A stretch of 12,264 nt of DNA from Deltaproteobacteria bacterium (GTDB lineage: Bacteria > Desulfobacterota > Binatia > Binatales > Binataceae): the NCBI GenBank assembly GCA_021786815.1, contig JAJYMR010000172.1, forward strand, positions 1-12,264. Direction: 5' to 3'. Every line of letters starts with the position of its first letter. Positions within the stretch are counted from its first letter, which is position 1. Below, in pieces: positions 1-6,759 of the stretch. A program made the position numbers and the translations under genes. The notes under the pieces are model-generated. The model did not search any database. It was not told the origin of the DNA and was given only the letters and a program-made list of their open reading frames with translations.

Positions 1-15
1 GCGCGGGCTAAACGT

Positions 16-1035
16 TCAGCCGTTGAACTGCCGGGCGACCTTGCGCCACTCGGCCTCGTCGGTCCCGGGCCGGTACGGCATGTAGAAAGCCACGCGATCG
101 AGCAGGCCTTCGTAGCGCTTGTTCACTTTATCGGCGATATCGTCCCAGGTGCCGGTCACGGAGTACGCGTCGAGCATCTCGTCGGTGATCTCGTTGGCCA
201 TCCCGGTCCAGTCGCCCTTGGCCGCCTTCTCGTTGAGACGGGCGGACACGTCGCCCCATCCGTGCATGTCGAGTACGACCTTGTAGGTCCGCGTCGAAGC
301 GTAGAAGGCCATCTGCTGGCGCGCCTGCGCGCGCACCTTTTCCTGTTCTTCGCGGTTTCGTCCGACGATCACGAAAGCCGTGGTCGCGACGGTGAAGTCC
401 TTGCGGTTTCGGCCGCGCTTCTTGAGCCCCTTGTCCACGTTGGGCAGGACGAATTCGGCGAGGTACTTGGGCGAGTGGAACGGATGCGCCTGCAGGCCGT
501 CGCAAAGCTCGCCCGAAAGCCTGAGGATGTGCTCGTTCACGCCCGCGATGTAGATCGGCACATTCGGATGCTCGTGCCGGGGTGGCGTGAAGAACGGCGT
601 CATCAGCGAGAAGTTGTAATACTTGCCCTGGTAGGAAAGTTTCGTTCCGCCTCGCGCCCAGCATTCGAAGATCGCCCGCAGCGACTCGATATACTCGCGA
701 AGGCGCGGCACCGGAGCGTCCCATCTCGTGCTGTAACGGCGCTCGATATGGCCTTTGACCTGCGTGCCAAGGCCGAGGATAAAGCGACCGCCCGAAAGCC
801 CCGCCAGATCCCACGCCACGTACGCGGTCGCCATCGGGCTTCGCGGAAACGCGATCGCGACCGCCGTGCCGATCTTCATTCGACTGGTATGCTCCGCGGC
901 CAGTGCGGCCGGCAGAAACGGGTCACCGCCTGCTTCCGCGGTCCACACCGCGTCGAACCCGGCCTCTTCGGCGGCCCTGGCGACTTGAGGCACGTCACGG
1001 AGATTTCGCGCAATTAGTCCAGTGTCGAGTTTCAT
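16..1035 (-). CDS. LLM-class F420-dependent oxidoreductase (TIGR03617-like)
   Basis: This 339-residue protein belongs to the bacterial-luciferase-like (LLM) TIM-barrel flavin/F420 oxidoreductases. Seen: an N-terminal strand KLDTGLIA, then AAEEAGFDAVWTAE (21-34), KIGTAVAIAFPRSP (54-67), the typical LAGLSGGRFILGLGTQV (78-93), and PNVPIYIAGVNEHILRLSGELCDG (157-180), which resembles the cofactor-side segment of the family. The length is usual. The overall pattern recalls the subfamily TIGR03617, whose members are predicted to use coenzyme F420; the substrate is unknown. The start is ambiguous. A TTG at 1044 adds three residues (MAS), but the GGGAG at 1049-1045 sits nine bases before the ATG at 1035 and directly abuts the TTG, so I chose the ATG. 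It is the last of three minus-strand genes, 117 bp from the phosphodiesterase gene, with no functional link visible. Its cofactor (F420 or FMN) cannot be decided from the sequence alone. Confidence 0.88.
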   Translation of the reverse strand: MKLDTGLIARNLRDVPQVARAAEEAGFDAVWTAEAGGDPFLPAALAAEHTSRMKIGTAVAIAFPRSPMATAYVAWDLAGLSGGRFILGLGTQVKGHIERRYSTRWDAPVPRLREYIESLRAIFECWARGGTKLSYQGKYYNFSLMTPFFTPPRHEHPNVPIYIAGVNEHILRLSGELCDGLQAHPFHSPKYLAEFVLPNVDKGLKKRGRNRKDFTVATTAFVIVGRNREEQEKVRAQARQQMAFYASTRTYKVVLDMHGWGDVSARLNEKAAKGDWTGMANEITDEMLDAYSVTGTWDDIADKVNKRYEGLLDRVAFYMPYRPGTDEAEWRKVARQFNG

Positions 1036-1044
1036 CGAAGCCAA

Positions 1045-1049
1045 CTCCC
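1045..1049 (-). promoter_or_regulatory. Ribosome binding site deciding the oxidoreductase start
   Basis: The minus strand reads GGGAG here, nine bases upstream of ATG 1035-1033. The alternative TTG at 1044-1042 follows with no spacer at all, so this site favours the ATG. Confidence 0.5.
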
Positions 1050-1152
1050 GCGGATTTTCACAAGGTGTGCGCGGATCGTAACAAACGGCCGATGAAACAG
1101 GAAAGCCCGACAGTTCGAAGGATCGCCGAGCGCGACAACGCCGCTTTGCGGC

Positions 1153-1962
1153 TCAGGCGCGACCCATCTCGCGGATTACCTTGAGCAAACGCGCTGGATA
1201 GTCGCTCAGGATTCCGTCCACTCCGAGTTCGAGCAGCTCGCGCATCTCGGCCTCCTCATTGACGGTCCACACGTGCATCTCAACGCCGAACCGATGAGCG
1301 GCTTCGAGCGTCTCGCGGCTCACGAGCCGCCACGACTCGTACTCGGGCGGAATTTGAAGTGCGTCGCCAGGCGGCTTGTAATCGGTGCTGCGCGAGGCCA
1401 TCGCCTGAAGAAATCCCGCGACCTCAAGATAGGGAAAATTGGTTGGTATTCCGGGCGCGAGCGCGCGAGTCTCGTCGATAGGCGTCTGATGTTCGCTTGC
1501 GAGCAGCACCATCCGGCGCATCCGGGTCTCGTCCAGCACGCGCAGCAGCGGCGCAATCACGCTCGGCTCGATCTGCTTTACCTCGATCACGAACCGAATC
1601 GCCGGGTATGCGGAAAGAACCTCGCGCAGGGGCGGCACCCTGATTCCTTTGCCGCGAAACGGAAAAGATTCGCCGTCGGACGTGAAGCTGAAGCCCGCGT
1701 CGGCCGACGCAATATCCGTGTAGTCGAGTTCCTGGATTGCTCCGGGGCGGCCGCAGATCCGTTCGAGCGCGCCATCATGGGAGACGACGAGCTCGCCGTC
1801 GCGGCTCATGTGCACGTCGAGCTCAAGATAGCGGGCGCCAGCCTCGACCGCGGCCTGGAACGAGGGCATCGTGTTCTCCGGGTGCGTTCCGGCGGAGCCG
1901 CGATGGCCGATGGCGCGCGGAAGCGCCAGGCTGAAGAAATCGGTTTCAAGCGTCGCGCGCAT
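1153..1962 (-). CDS. Glycerophosphodiester phosphodiesterase (GDPD/UgpQ family)
   Basis: The enzyme hydrolyses glycerophosphodiesters (deacylated phospholipids) to glycerol-3-phosphate plus an alcohol. The 269-residue protein is a single GDPD-type TIM barrel. Seen: the catalytic loop IGHRGSAGTHPENT (H20, R21), YLELDVHMSRDGELVVSHD (45-63) with metal ligands E47 and D49 and second catalytic histidine H62, IEVK (126-129) with E127, and the closing MHVWTVNEE (229-237) and GVDGILSDYP (247-256). All key residues are present. There is no signal peptide, so a cytoplasmic UgpQ-like role is likely rather than a periplasmic GlpQ role. The start is the ATG at 1962; I see no good ribosome site upstream. 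Its stop lies 118 bp from the next gene on the same strand, and it follows the M23 peptidase by 96 bp. A role in recycling membrane-lipid head groups is inferred. The family call is firm; the exact substrate is not. Confidence 0.93.
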   Translation of the reverse strand: MRATLETDFFSLALPRAIGHRGSAGTHPENTMPSFQAAVEAGARYLELDVHMSRDGELVVSHDGALERICGRPGAIQELDYTDIASADAGFSFTSDGESFPFRGKGIRVPPLREVLSAYPAIRFVIEVKQIEPSVIAPLLRVLDETRMRRMVLLASEHQTPIDETRALAPGIPTNFPYLEVAGFLQAMASRSTDYKPPGDALQIPPEYESWRLVSRETLEAAHRFGVEMHVWTVNEEAEMRELLELGVDGILSDYPARLLKVIREMGRA

Positions 1963-2040
1963 GCGCGTCAGCGAAACAATGCCGGCCGGCTCGCGACAGG
2001 CCGACGAAGGGATTTTGCCATCCGGAAACCGAAGATGCGA

Positions 2041-2053
2041 CGGCCGAGGGCCG
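2041..2053 (-). terminator. Short GC hairpin just after the M23 stop (weak)
   Basis: A perfect five-base-pair inverted repeat, CGGCC/GGCCG with a three-base loop, lies five bases past the M23 stop codon. There is no T-tract behind it on the minus strand, so it is at best a weak or Rho-assisted stop, or chance in GC-rich DNA. Confidence 0.2.
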
Positions 2054-2058
2054 CGCGG

Positions 2059-3543
2059 TCACATCGCGCGGACGCTGCGAATGTGGTTTTCGACCGTATG
2101 AACGGCGTGGGTAGTGCGATGATGGCGGCGGAAAGCGTGGAGGCGGTGATGATAACGGCGCCATCGGCGCACCCTGAGGCTCACGCGGTAATTGTGGCTG
2201 GACCTGCGCGGCGAAGCTTGCGTTCGTGCCACGCGCTCCTCATGCGAGGCGAAGGGATGAGCAAGGTCGGGCAGTTTTGCCAACGCCGTCTCATATCGCC
2301 GCTTGAGGCGATCGAAGAACGCCTTCATCCGAGGCGACACCTGATGGTTGACGCCAAGTGTCTGGGTGAGCGGATTAACGTATCGGCCGCTCTTTTCCAT
2401 CCCGAAATGCAGATGGGGCCCGGTCGAAAGTCCGGTCGAGCCAACATAGCCAATCACTTCGCCCATGCCCACGTAACGCCCCACGCGGGCCGCCGGGCTC
2501 AGGCGCGACAGATGGCCGTAGATGCTGATTATGTCGTTGCGATGCTGGATGCGGACGCAATTGCCAAGCTCGCCGCACCATCCAGCCGTAAGAACCTTGC
2601 CGTCCGCGATTGATTTGACTGGCGTCCCTGGGGTTGCGGCGAGATCCACGCCCACGTGCGGACGATAACAATGCAGGATCGGATGCCAACGATGGTAAGT
2701 GAAGCCGGATGAGATATACCGGAAGTGCACCGGGTAACGCAGGAACTGAGGCCCGAGCGCGTCACCCCTCGCGTCATAGAGATGAACCACGCCGTTGCGC
2801 CCCGCCAGACCAAACAGCATCGTGTCCCTGCCGTTGGCCTCGACTTCAGCGGCTTCGACGTGGCCGGGAAGCCGGTACGAGCCGTCGCCGCTAACCTCTT
2901 CCGTGTAAATCAGCTTGACCGCCGAGCCGCGAGGAAGACGCCCCACGTTACGGCGCGCGGAGAGCGCGTGCTCCAGCGTCTCGACTATCGGCGCCGGAAC
3001 GTGATTGTGCAACGCGGCCTGGCGGAAGTTTCTGAGAATCTCGAACGCAACGCTTACCGAACGGGTAACGTAATCGATAGGCTGCCGGTGAGCCCGAAGC
3101 ACGTCGGCGCCAAGGGTTCGCTCGGAGATCTGCTGGCGATCGTTCAGGTCGTACTTGATGCCGCGCAGAGCGCCAGTCTCGGGATCCTTATATACCGAGA
3201 GCCAGTGCCCCTTGCGCAGCAGATAGGTTCCGGACAGTCTGCGAAACCGCGCGGCCCATTCGCGCGCTTGCGGTCGGCTAAGCCCCGCCGCTATCAAGTA
3301 ACGTTCGACGGTGGCCGTACGCTCAAGCTGCGCCCGCAAAATCACCGAGGCTGGCGCCGGGCGTGCGGTGTCGGGAAGTTCGCTGTATTGATCGGCGGAA
3401 GGAGTGCCTGCGGACAGCTGGATCGCCGGTTCGGATGGCTCTGGCTGCCCGAGGTAGATGTGCATCGATGCGATTGTTGCCGCGATTGCAACAACGATTG
3501 CAGCAAGCGCTCGCGGCAACAGACCTCTTCCCCGAACAGACAT
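2059..3543 (-). CDS. Membrane-anchored M23 (LytM/MepM-like) murein endopeptidase with His/Arg-rich tail
   Basis: A zinc metallopeptidase of family M23, predicted to cut peptide cross-links of peptidoglycan in the periplasm, with 494 residues. Order: basic N-terminus and one membrane anchor or uncleaved signal (about 11-30); a Pro/Ser linker; an OapA/LysM-like segment (about 75-140, with LRKGHWLSVYKDPETG); a Csd3/MepM-like second domain (about 150-290, with RYPVHFRYISSGF); and the M23 domain (about 292-392). Metal and catalytic residues are all visible: H296 and D300 (HVGVD), H344 (YGHL), and H377 and H379 (GPHLHFG). After residue 430 comes a tail unusually rich in His and Arg that is not part of the domain. 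The start is the ATG at 3543, with AAGGTG eight bases upstream. It is transcribed away from ruvX. Its domain order matches MepM/YebA, but I would not assign the symbol. LytM-type regulators such as EnvC lack the zinc ligands; this protein keeps them. Confidence 0.92.
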   Translation of the reverse strand: MSVRGRGLLPRALAAIVVAIAATIASMHIYLGQPEPSEPAIQLSAGTPSADQYSELPDTARPAPASVILRAQLERTATVERYLIAAGLSRPQAREWAARFRRLSGTYLLRKGHWLSVYKDPETGALRGIKYDLNDRQQISERTLGADVLRAHRQPIDYVTRSVSVAFEILRNFRQAALHNHVPAPIVETLEHALSARRNVGRLPRGSAVKLIYTEEVSGDGSYRLPGHVEAAEVEANGRDTMLFGLAGRNGVVHLYDARGDALGPQFLRYPVHFRYISSGFTYHRWHPILHCYRPHVGVDLAATPGTPVKSIADGKVLTAGWCGELGNCVRIQHRNDIISIYGHLSRLSPAARVGRYVGMGEVIGYVGSTGLSTGPHLHFGMEKSGRYVNPLTQTLGVNHQVSPRMKAFFDRLKRRYETALAKLPDLAHPFASHEERVARTQASPRRSSHNYRVSLRVRRWRRYHHRLHAFRRHHRTTHAVHTVENHIRSVRAM

Positions 3544-3551
3544 CAGCGCCG

Positions 3552-3557
3552 CACCTT
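3552..3557 (-). promoter_or_regulatory. Ribosome binding site of the M23 peptidase gene
   Basis: The minus strand reads AAGGTG with an eight-base spacer to ATG 3543-3541. This supports the chosen start. Confidence 0.45.
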
Positions 3558-3612
3558 AAGGGATTTTTTCAAGGAAATCAAGGTCTTCCAGCTTTCAAGC
3601 TCGCCGGGTTAT

Positions 3613-3633
3613 CCAGAGCCTTTCCGGCTCTGG
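3613..3633. repeat. Perfect inverted repeat in the divergent spacer
   Basis: CCAGAGCC (3613-3620) and GGCTCTGG (3626-3633) are exact reverse complements around a five-base loop, TTTCC. It lies 33 bases before the ruvX start codon and 69 bases before the M23 start codon. It could be a protein-binding operator acting on either divergent gene or an RNA hairpin in the ruvX leader. No T-tract follows on the plus strand (GGCCGG comes next), so a terminator is less likely. The pairing is observed; any function is inferred. Confidence 0.5.
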
Positions 3634-3665
3634 GCCGGTCCTAGTAGCATTGTGCGTACCATTCC

Positions 3666-4097
3666 ATGACTGTGGCAGCTTTAGACCTCGGAACGCGTCG
3701 AATCGGGGTTGCAATTGGGGATCCGGAGGGTCGATTCGTTCACCCTCTTACCATTATCGAACGTCGTTCTCTTTCGGATGACATCGAGTCCATCCGCCGT
3801 ATCCTCGTCTCCCGCGAAGTTGATCGCGTGATCGTCGGACTGCCACTCAACATGGACGGGACGGAAGGCAAAATGGCGCGTAGCGCGCGTAGCTTCGCCA
3901 ATCGGCTTGAGGAAGCTACCGGCGTGGCCGTCGAATTGCAGGACGAACGCCTTTCAAGCTTCGAAGCACGCGAGCGGATGGGCGTAATGCCGGCGGGGCG
4001 CGGCAAAAAGAAGCGGCAAATCGATGCTATTGCCGCAGCGGTAATTCTCGAAACATGGTTTGACGCGAAAAAGCGCCGTCTTCCGCCGAGTGGCTGA
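3666..4097 (+). CDS. ruvX: Putative pre-16S rRNA nuclease / Holliday junction resolvase RuvX (YqgF)
   Basis: A member of the YqgF/RuvX RNase H-fold nucleases. The family is essential in several bacteria and is linked to 16S rRNA 5'-end maturation and Holliday-junction processing in the cytoplasm. At 143 residues it is of usual length. Seen: the first strand AALDLGTRRIGVAIGDP (4-20) with catalytic D7; VIVGLPLNMDGTEG (55-68), the family signature; LQDERLSSFEA (91-101) with E94; and the closing IDAIAAAVILE (119-129) with D120. These would supply the acidic metal-binding residues. The start is the ATG at 3666; I see no clear Shine-Dalgarno in the 18 bases before it, so initiation may be weak or leaderless. 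It is the first plus-strand gene after the divergent spacer, and mltG follows after 91 bp. A ruvX-mltG arrangement is common, and the two may be co-transcribed. Confidence 0.94.
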   Translation: MTVAALDLGTRRIGVAIGDPEGRFVHPLTIIERRSLSDDIESIRRILVSREVDRVIVGLPLNMDGTEGKMARSARSFANRLEEATGVAVELQDERLSSFEARERMGVMPAGRGKKKRQIDAIAAAVILETWFDAKKRRLPPSG

Positions 4098-4188
4098 AAA
4101 CCGCTGCGAGGCCGGATATGCTCGGAGTCGGGCAGCCCTCGGTGACGGATTTGCGGGCGATTGATCGCGCGATGAGCGAATAGCTCGA

Positions 4189-5235
4189 TTGAGTGGAAGG
4201 AAAAAATTGCTGATCGCCTTGCTCGCGGCCGGCACGATTTGCCTGGGAGCGGCGCTCGCGTTCGATTACTTCTGGATTGGCTCGCCGCCGGTCTTTGCGC
4301 GCGCGCGGCTCGTGACGATCGAAAAGGGCGAATCCTTTCGCGCGGTCGCTGAAAGTCTCGAGCGCGCCGGCGTGGTTCGAAGTTCCGCGCTCCTGATGCT
4401 CTACGCGGAGCTTTCTGGCACCGCGCGCCGCGTCCTGCCGGGAGAATACGCATTCAAAGGTGGCGAGCGGATTCCCGCCGTGATGCGCCATCTGGTTCGT
4501 GGCGACTTCCTGGTCGTGACGGTCACGGTTCCGGAAGGCCTTACCGTGCATCAGATAGCCGAGCGCCTGGGCGAGGCAGGCCTGGCCTGCCCTTCCAGCT
4601 TCGAAACGGCGGCGCGGCGCGGACCGCTGGTTGACGCGCTTGGCTTCGGACCGCTCGGCGCCGAGGGTTATCTGTTTCCGGCGACTTACCGCTTTCCTCC
4701 TCATGCGACGGTGAGCGATATTCTGGGCGCGATGCTTGAGCGGTTTTACGAGGTGCTGACGCCGCGGGTCGAGGAGCGGATGTTCGAACTCGGGCTTACG
4801 CCGCGAAAGCTGGTGACGATGGCCTCTATCATAGAGAAGGAAGCCAAGGCGCCGGGCGAGCGCAAGCTTATCGCGAGTGTGTTCTACAACCGGCTTCGGC
4901 TGGGTATGCCGCTTCAATCCGACCCGACGGCTGAGTATAGTCTCGAAGGAGAAAAGAAGCCTGCGGCCTTGGCGGTGCGAACCCGATCGATTTTCAACAC
5001 CTACGACTTTACCGGGCTGCCGCCGGGGCCGATAGCCAATCCAGGACTGAGTTCCATAGAGGCAGCGCTGTATCCCGCCAATACTGATTATTTGTATTTT
5101 GTCGCGCGCGATGACGGCACGCACATCTTCTCGCGAACCTACCAGGAGCATCTGCGAGCGATCGCGATGCTCAAGCATGACGCTCGCGCTGGGGCGTCGC
5201 GCTCCGGTGTTGGAAGCGCCGGCCGTCGCCGATAG
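4189..5235 (+). CDS. mltG: Endolytic murein transglycosylase MltG (YceG-like)
   Basis: MltG cuts glycan strands of nascent peptidoglycan from within and is thought to set strand length near the membrane. The protein has 348 residues: positively charged SGRKK, one transmembrane segment (about 7-26), a LysM-like region (about 38-105), and the catalytic YceG domain (about 110-330). Seen: VPEGLTVHQIAERL (114-127), LFPATYRFP (162-170), and MASIIEKEA (211-219), in which E216 corresponds to the essential glutamate of E. coli MltG (E218). SVFYNRL, LQSDPT, IFNTYDFTGLPPGPIANPG and YLYFVARDDGTHIFS follow, so the active site looks complete. There is no ATG near the N-terminus, and the upstream in-frame stop is at 4162. 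I chose TTG 4189 because it keeps basic residues before the membrane helix. TTG 4207, six bases after GGAAGG (4195-4200), is a real alternative that removes six residues. The next gene starts 11 bp after the stop, suggesting one operon with the MoxR cluster. Confidence 0.94.
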   Translation: MSGRKKLLIALLAAGTICLGAALAFDYFWIGSPPVFARARLVTIEKGESFRAVAESLERAGVVRSSALLMLYAELSGTARRVLPGEYAFKGGERIPAVMRHLVRGDFLVVTVTVPEGLTVHQIAERLGEAGLACPSSFETAARRGPLVDALGFGPLGAEGYLFPATYRFPPHATVSDILGAMLERFYEVLTPRVEERMFELGLTPRKLVTMASIIEKEAKAPGERKLIASVFYNRLRLGMPLQSDPTAEYSLEGEKKPAALAVRTRSIFNTYDFTGLPPGPIANPGLSSIEAALYPANTDYLYFVARDDGTHIFSRTYQEHLRAIAMLKHDARAGASRSGVGSAGRRR

Positions 5236-5246
5236 GTTATAGGCTC

Positions 5247-6746
5247 GTGTCCGTCAACCCGGTTCAAATTATCTCCTCCGCCCGCTCAAGACTGGCCCGC
5301 GTGGCGGCGGTGCGAGCGATAGCCTATTTCCTGGCTCCCGCGGCAACCGCGATTCTTCTCGCGGCCTTCCTTCCCGCAATTGGAACGATAACCTGGGAGC
5401 GGCTCGGATACCTGCTCGACCCCGCTATCGCTGAAACGACGCGGCTTGCGCTCGCTGCGACCGGCGCCGCGATGGTGCTTGGCGCGGCCGTGGCCGGATG
5501 GCGAAGCTATCGCAAGGCCAACGATTTCGTCGCTGCCGCCGCGCGGCTCGACGCTCGCCTCGGCGCACACGAGCAGATCGTGACGCTCGCTGGCCTTTCC
5601 GGCCCTGAAACCCCGGAATCGGTCAAGGAGCATCGAAGCTCGCTGTTCCCCCTTCTGTGGCGCAACGTGATGGCCGCGCTTTCGGGAGTTGATCCTCGCA
5701 ACCTGTTCCGTTTCGAGGTGCGCGATTCGCTGAAGCGCTCGTCGCTGTACGCGACCGGGCTTGCAGTGGCGCTCGGGCTTGCGATGCTGGCGCTGGTCCA
5801 GCCGCCGACGCAGCTTCAGAAAACCGCGATACGGCTCGAACGGCTCGCCGGCGAACTCGAGCGCAGCGCAACCACTCCGGAAGACCAGGCGCTGGCAAAA
5901 TCGGTCCGCAAGGCTGCGCAGGACCTGATGAATTCCAAGCTGCCGCCCAAGGAAAAGCTCAAGCGCCTTCAGACCGCGATGCGCGATCTCGAGAAGCACC
6001 AGCAGCAAAAGAATGGCTCCGAAAAATCCAAGGCCGCTGGCGGCGCTGGCAGCGCACAAACCTCGGCCAACGCGTCGGGCAAAGGCAAAGGCCAGGGTCA
6101 GGGCGAAGGTCAGGGGCAGGGACAGGGGCAAGGCAAGGGTCCCGGCAAAGGCGGTCAGGCTTCCAGCGGCGGGCAGGGCGCCAAGAAGAAGGGCGAAAAG
6201 AACGCAACCCTGCAACTTGGCAACGAACTCTCGAAAGCCGAGGCGCTGGTGCAGACCAAAGAGGAATCGCAGAAGAAATCCGGCACCAAGCCGTCGCCCG
6301 AGGAAAAAAGCGGAAATGCTCCGATTCCGGGCAACCGGCCCGATTTGCAGGGTGGCAAAAAGAAAAAGGGCAACGGCCAAATTCCCAAACCGGGTGAGAC
6401 AGGCGCAAAAAAATCGCCGAATTCCACCGCCCACGGCCAAAGCGCCAAAAAAGGCACCAGTATCGGCGATACCCATCTCGGCGAATTCCCCGCGCCGGCC
6501 AAATATGAGCGTTTTTACAAGCCCGGCGCGAAGGGCGCCGCGCTCAATATCCAGGACGCGCGATACGTAACGTTTCGAATTCCCTCCTCAAGCCCTTCCA
6601 GCGGCGGAGGAAAAACGGTAATCGACACCGGGCGGCCCAGAGCCACCACGCCTTACACGAACGCACCGCTCGCCCCGACGCGGGAAAACCTCCCGCCCGA
6701 GGAACGGCAGCTCGTGCCGCCGCGTTATCGCGATTTGATCCGGTAA
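5247..6746 (+). CDS. Three-pass membrane protein with Gly/Gln/Lys-rich low-complexity tail (first gene of MoxR cluster)
   Basis: I do not recognise a named family with confidence; the plan recalls the DUF4175/TIGR02302-type proteins often found beside MoxR genes. The protein has 499 residues. Hydrophobic segments lie at about 23-46, 66-85 and 167-186. Basic residues flank the stretch between the second and third, which suggests cytoplasmic residues 86-165 and a long periplasmic C-terminal half. After the third helix comes a charged, probably coiled-coil stretch (188-255: LERLAGELERS, LKRLQTAMRDLEKH). A GKGKGQGQGEGQGQG-like tract follows (278-302), then Lys/Gly/Pro-rich disordered sequence to about 410. 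The folded-looking end includes HLGEFPAPAKYERFY and the final NLPPEERQLVPPRYRDLIR. The start is GTG 5247, 11 bp after mltG, with only a weak GATAGG upstream. MoxR follows after 13 bp. It may be the membrane partner or a substrate of the ATPase; this is inferred from position. Confidence 0.82.
   Translation: MSVNPVQIISSARSRLARVAAVRAIAYFLAPAATAILLAAFLPAIGTITWERLGYLLDPAIAETTRLALAATGAAMVLGAAVAGWRSYRKANDFVAAAARLDARLGAHEQIVTLAGLSGPETPESVKEHRSSLFPLLWRNVMAALSGVDPRNLFRFEVRDSLKRSSLYATGLAVALGLAMLALVQPPTQLQKTAIRLERLAGELERSATTPEDQALAKSVRKAAQDLMNSKLPPKEKLKRLQTAMRDLEKHQQQKNGSEKSKAAGGAGSAQTSANASGKGKGQGQGEGQGQGQGQGKGPGKGGQASSGGQGAKKKGEKNATLQLGNELSKAEALVQTKEESQKKSGTKPSPEEKSGNAPIPGNRPDLQGGKKKKGNGQIPKPGETGAKKSPNSTAHGQSAKKGTSIGDTHLGEFPAPAKYERFYKPGAKGAALNIQDARYVTFRIPSSSPSSGGGKTVIDTGRPRATTPYTNAPLAPTRENLPPEERQLVPPRYRDLIR
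6078..6152 (+). repeat. In-frame six-base GGN-CAR/AAR repeat tract
   Basis: About 75 bp of imperfect hexanucleotide repeats (variants of GGCCAG, GGTCAG, GGGCAG, GGCAAG) encode alternating Gly with Gln, Lys or Glu inside the membrane-protein gene. The reading frame is kept throughout. Unit-size slippage would add or remove dipeptides without a frameshift, so length variation is plausible between strains. Confidence 0.75.
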
Positions 6747-6748
6747 GG

Positions 6749-6754
6749 AAGGAG
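6749..6754 (+). promoter_or_regulatory. Strong ribosome binding site of the MoxR gene
   Basis: AAGGAG, five bases before ATG 6760. It is the best Shine-Dalgarno match in the plus-strand operon; its neighbours have weak or no such site. This fits the ATPase being made in larger amounts than the membrane proteins, which is an inference. Confidence 0.7.
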
Positions 6755-6759
6755 AATCG

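Noticed and set aside
1140..1152. Five-base-pair hairpin GCCGC/GCGGC right after the phosphodiesterase stop
   Set aside because: The stem is short and no T-tract follows on the minus strand; such stems are frequent by chance in this GC-rich sequence.
1273..2613. A 446-codon plus-strand frame across the phosphodiesterase and M23 genes
   Set aside because: It crosses two well-supported minus-strand genes and their spacer, has Arg/Ala/His-rich composition and no motif.
6078..6152. Repeat tract as a CRISPR array or mobile-element repeat
   Set aside because: The units are six bases long, in frame, without spacers, and encode a low-complexity peptide.
5286..6476. A 396-codon minus-strand frame opposite the GQ-rich membrane protein gene
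   Set aside because: Leu/Phe/Ala runs such as LPLSLPLTFALTLAFAFA are simply the reverse complement of the Gly/Gln/Lys repeat and mimic membrane helices. No family signature is present.
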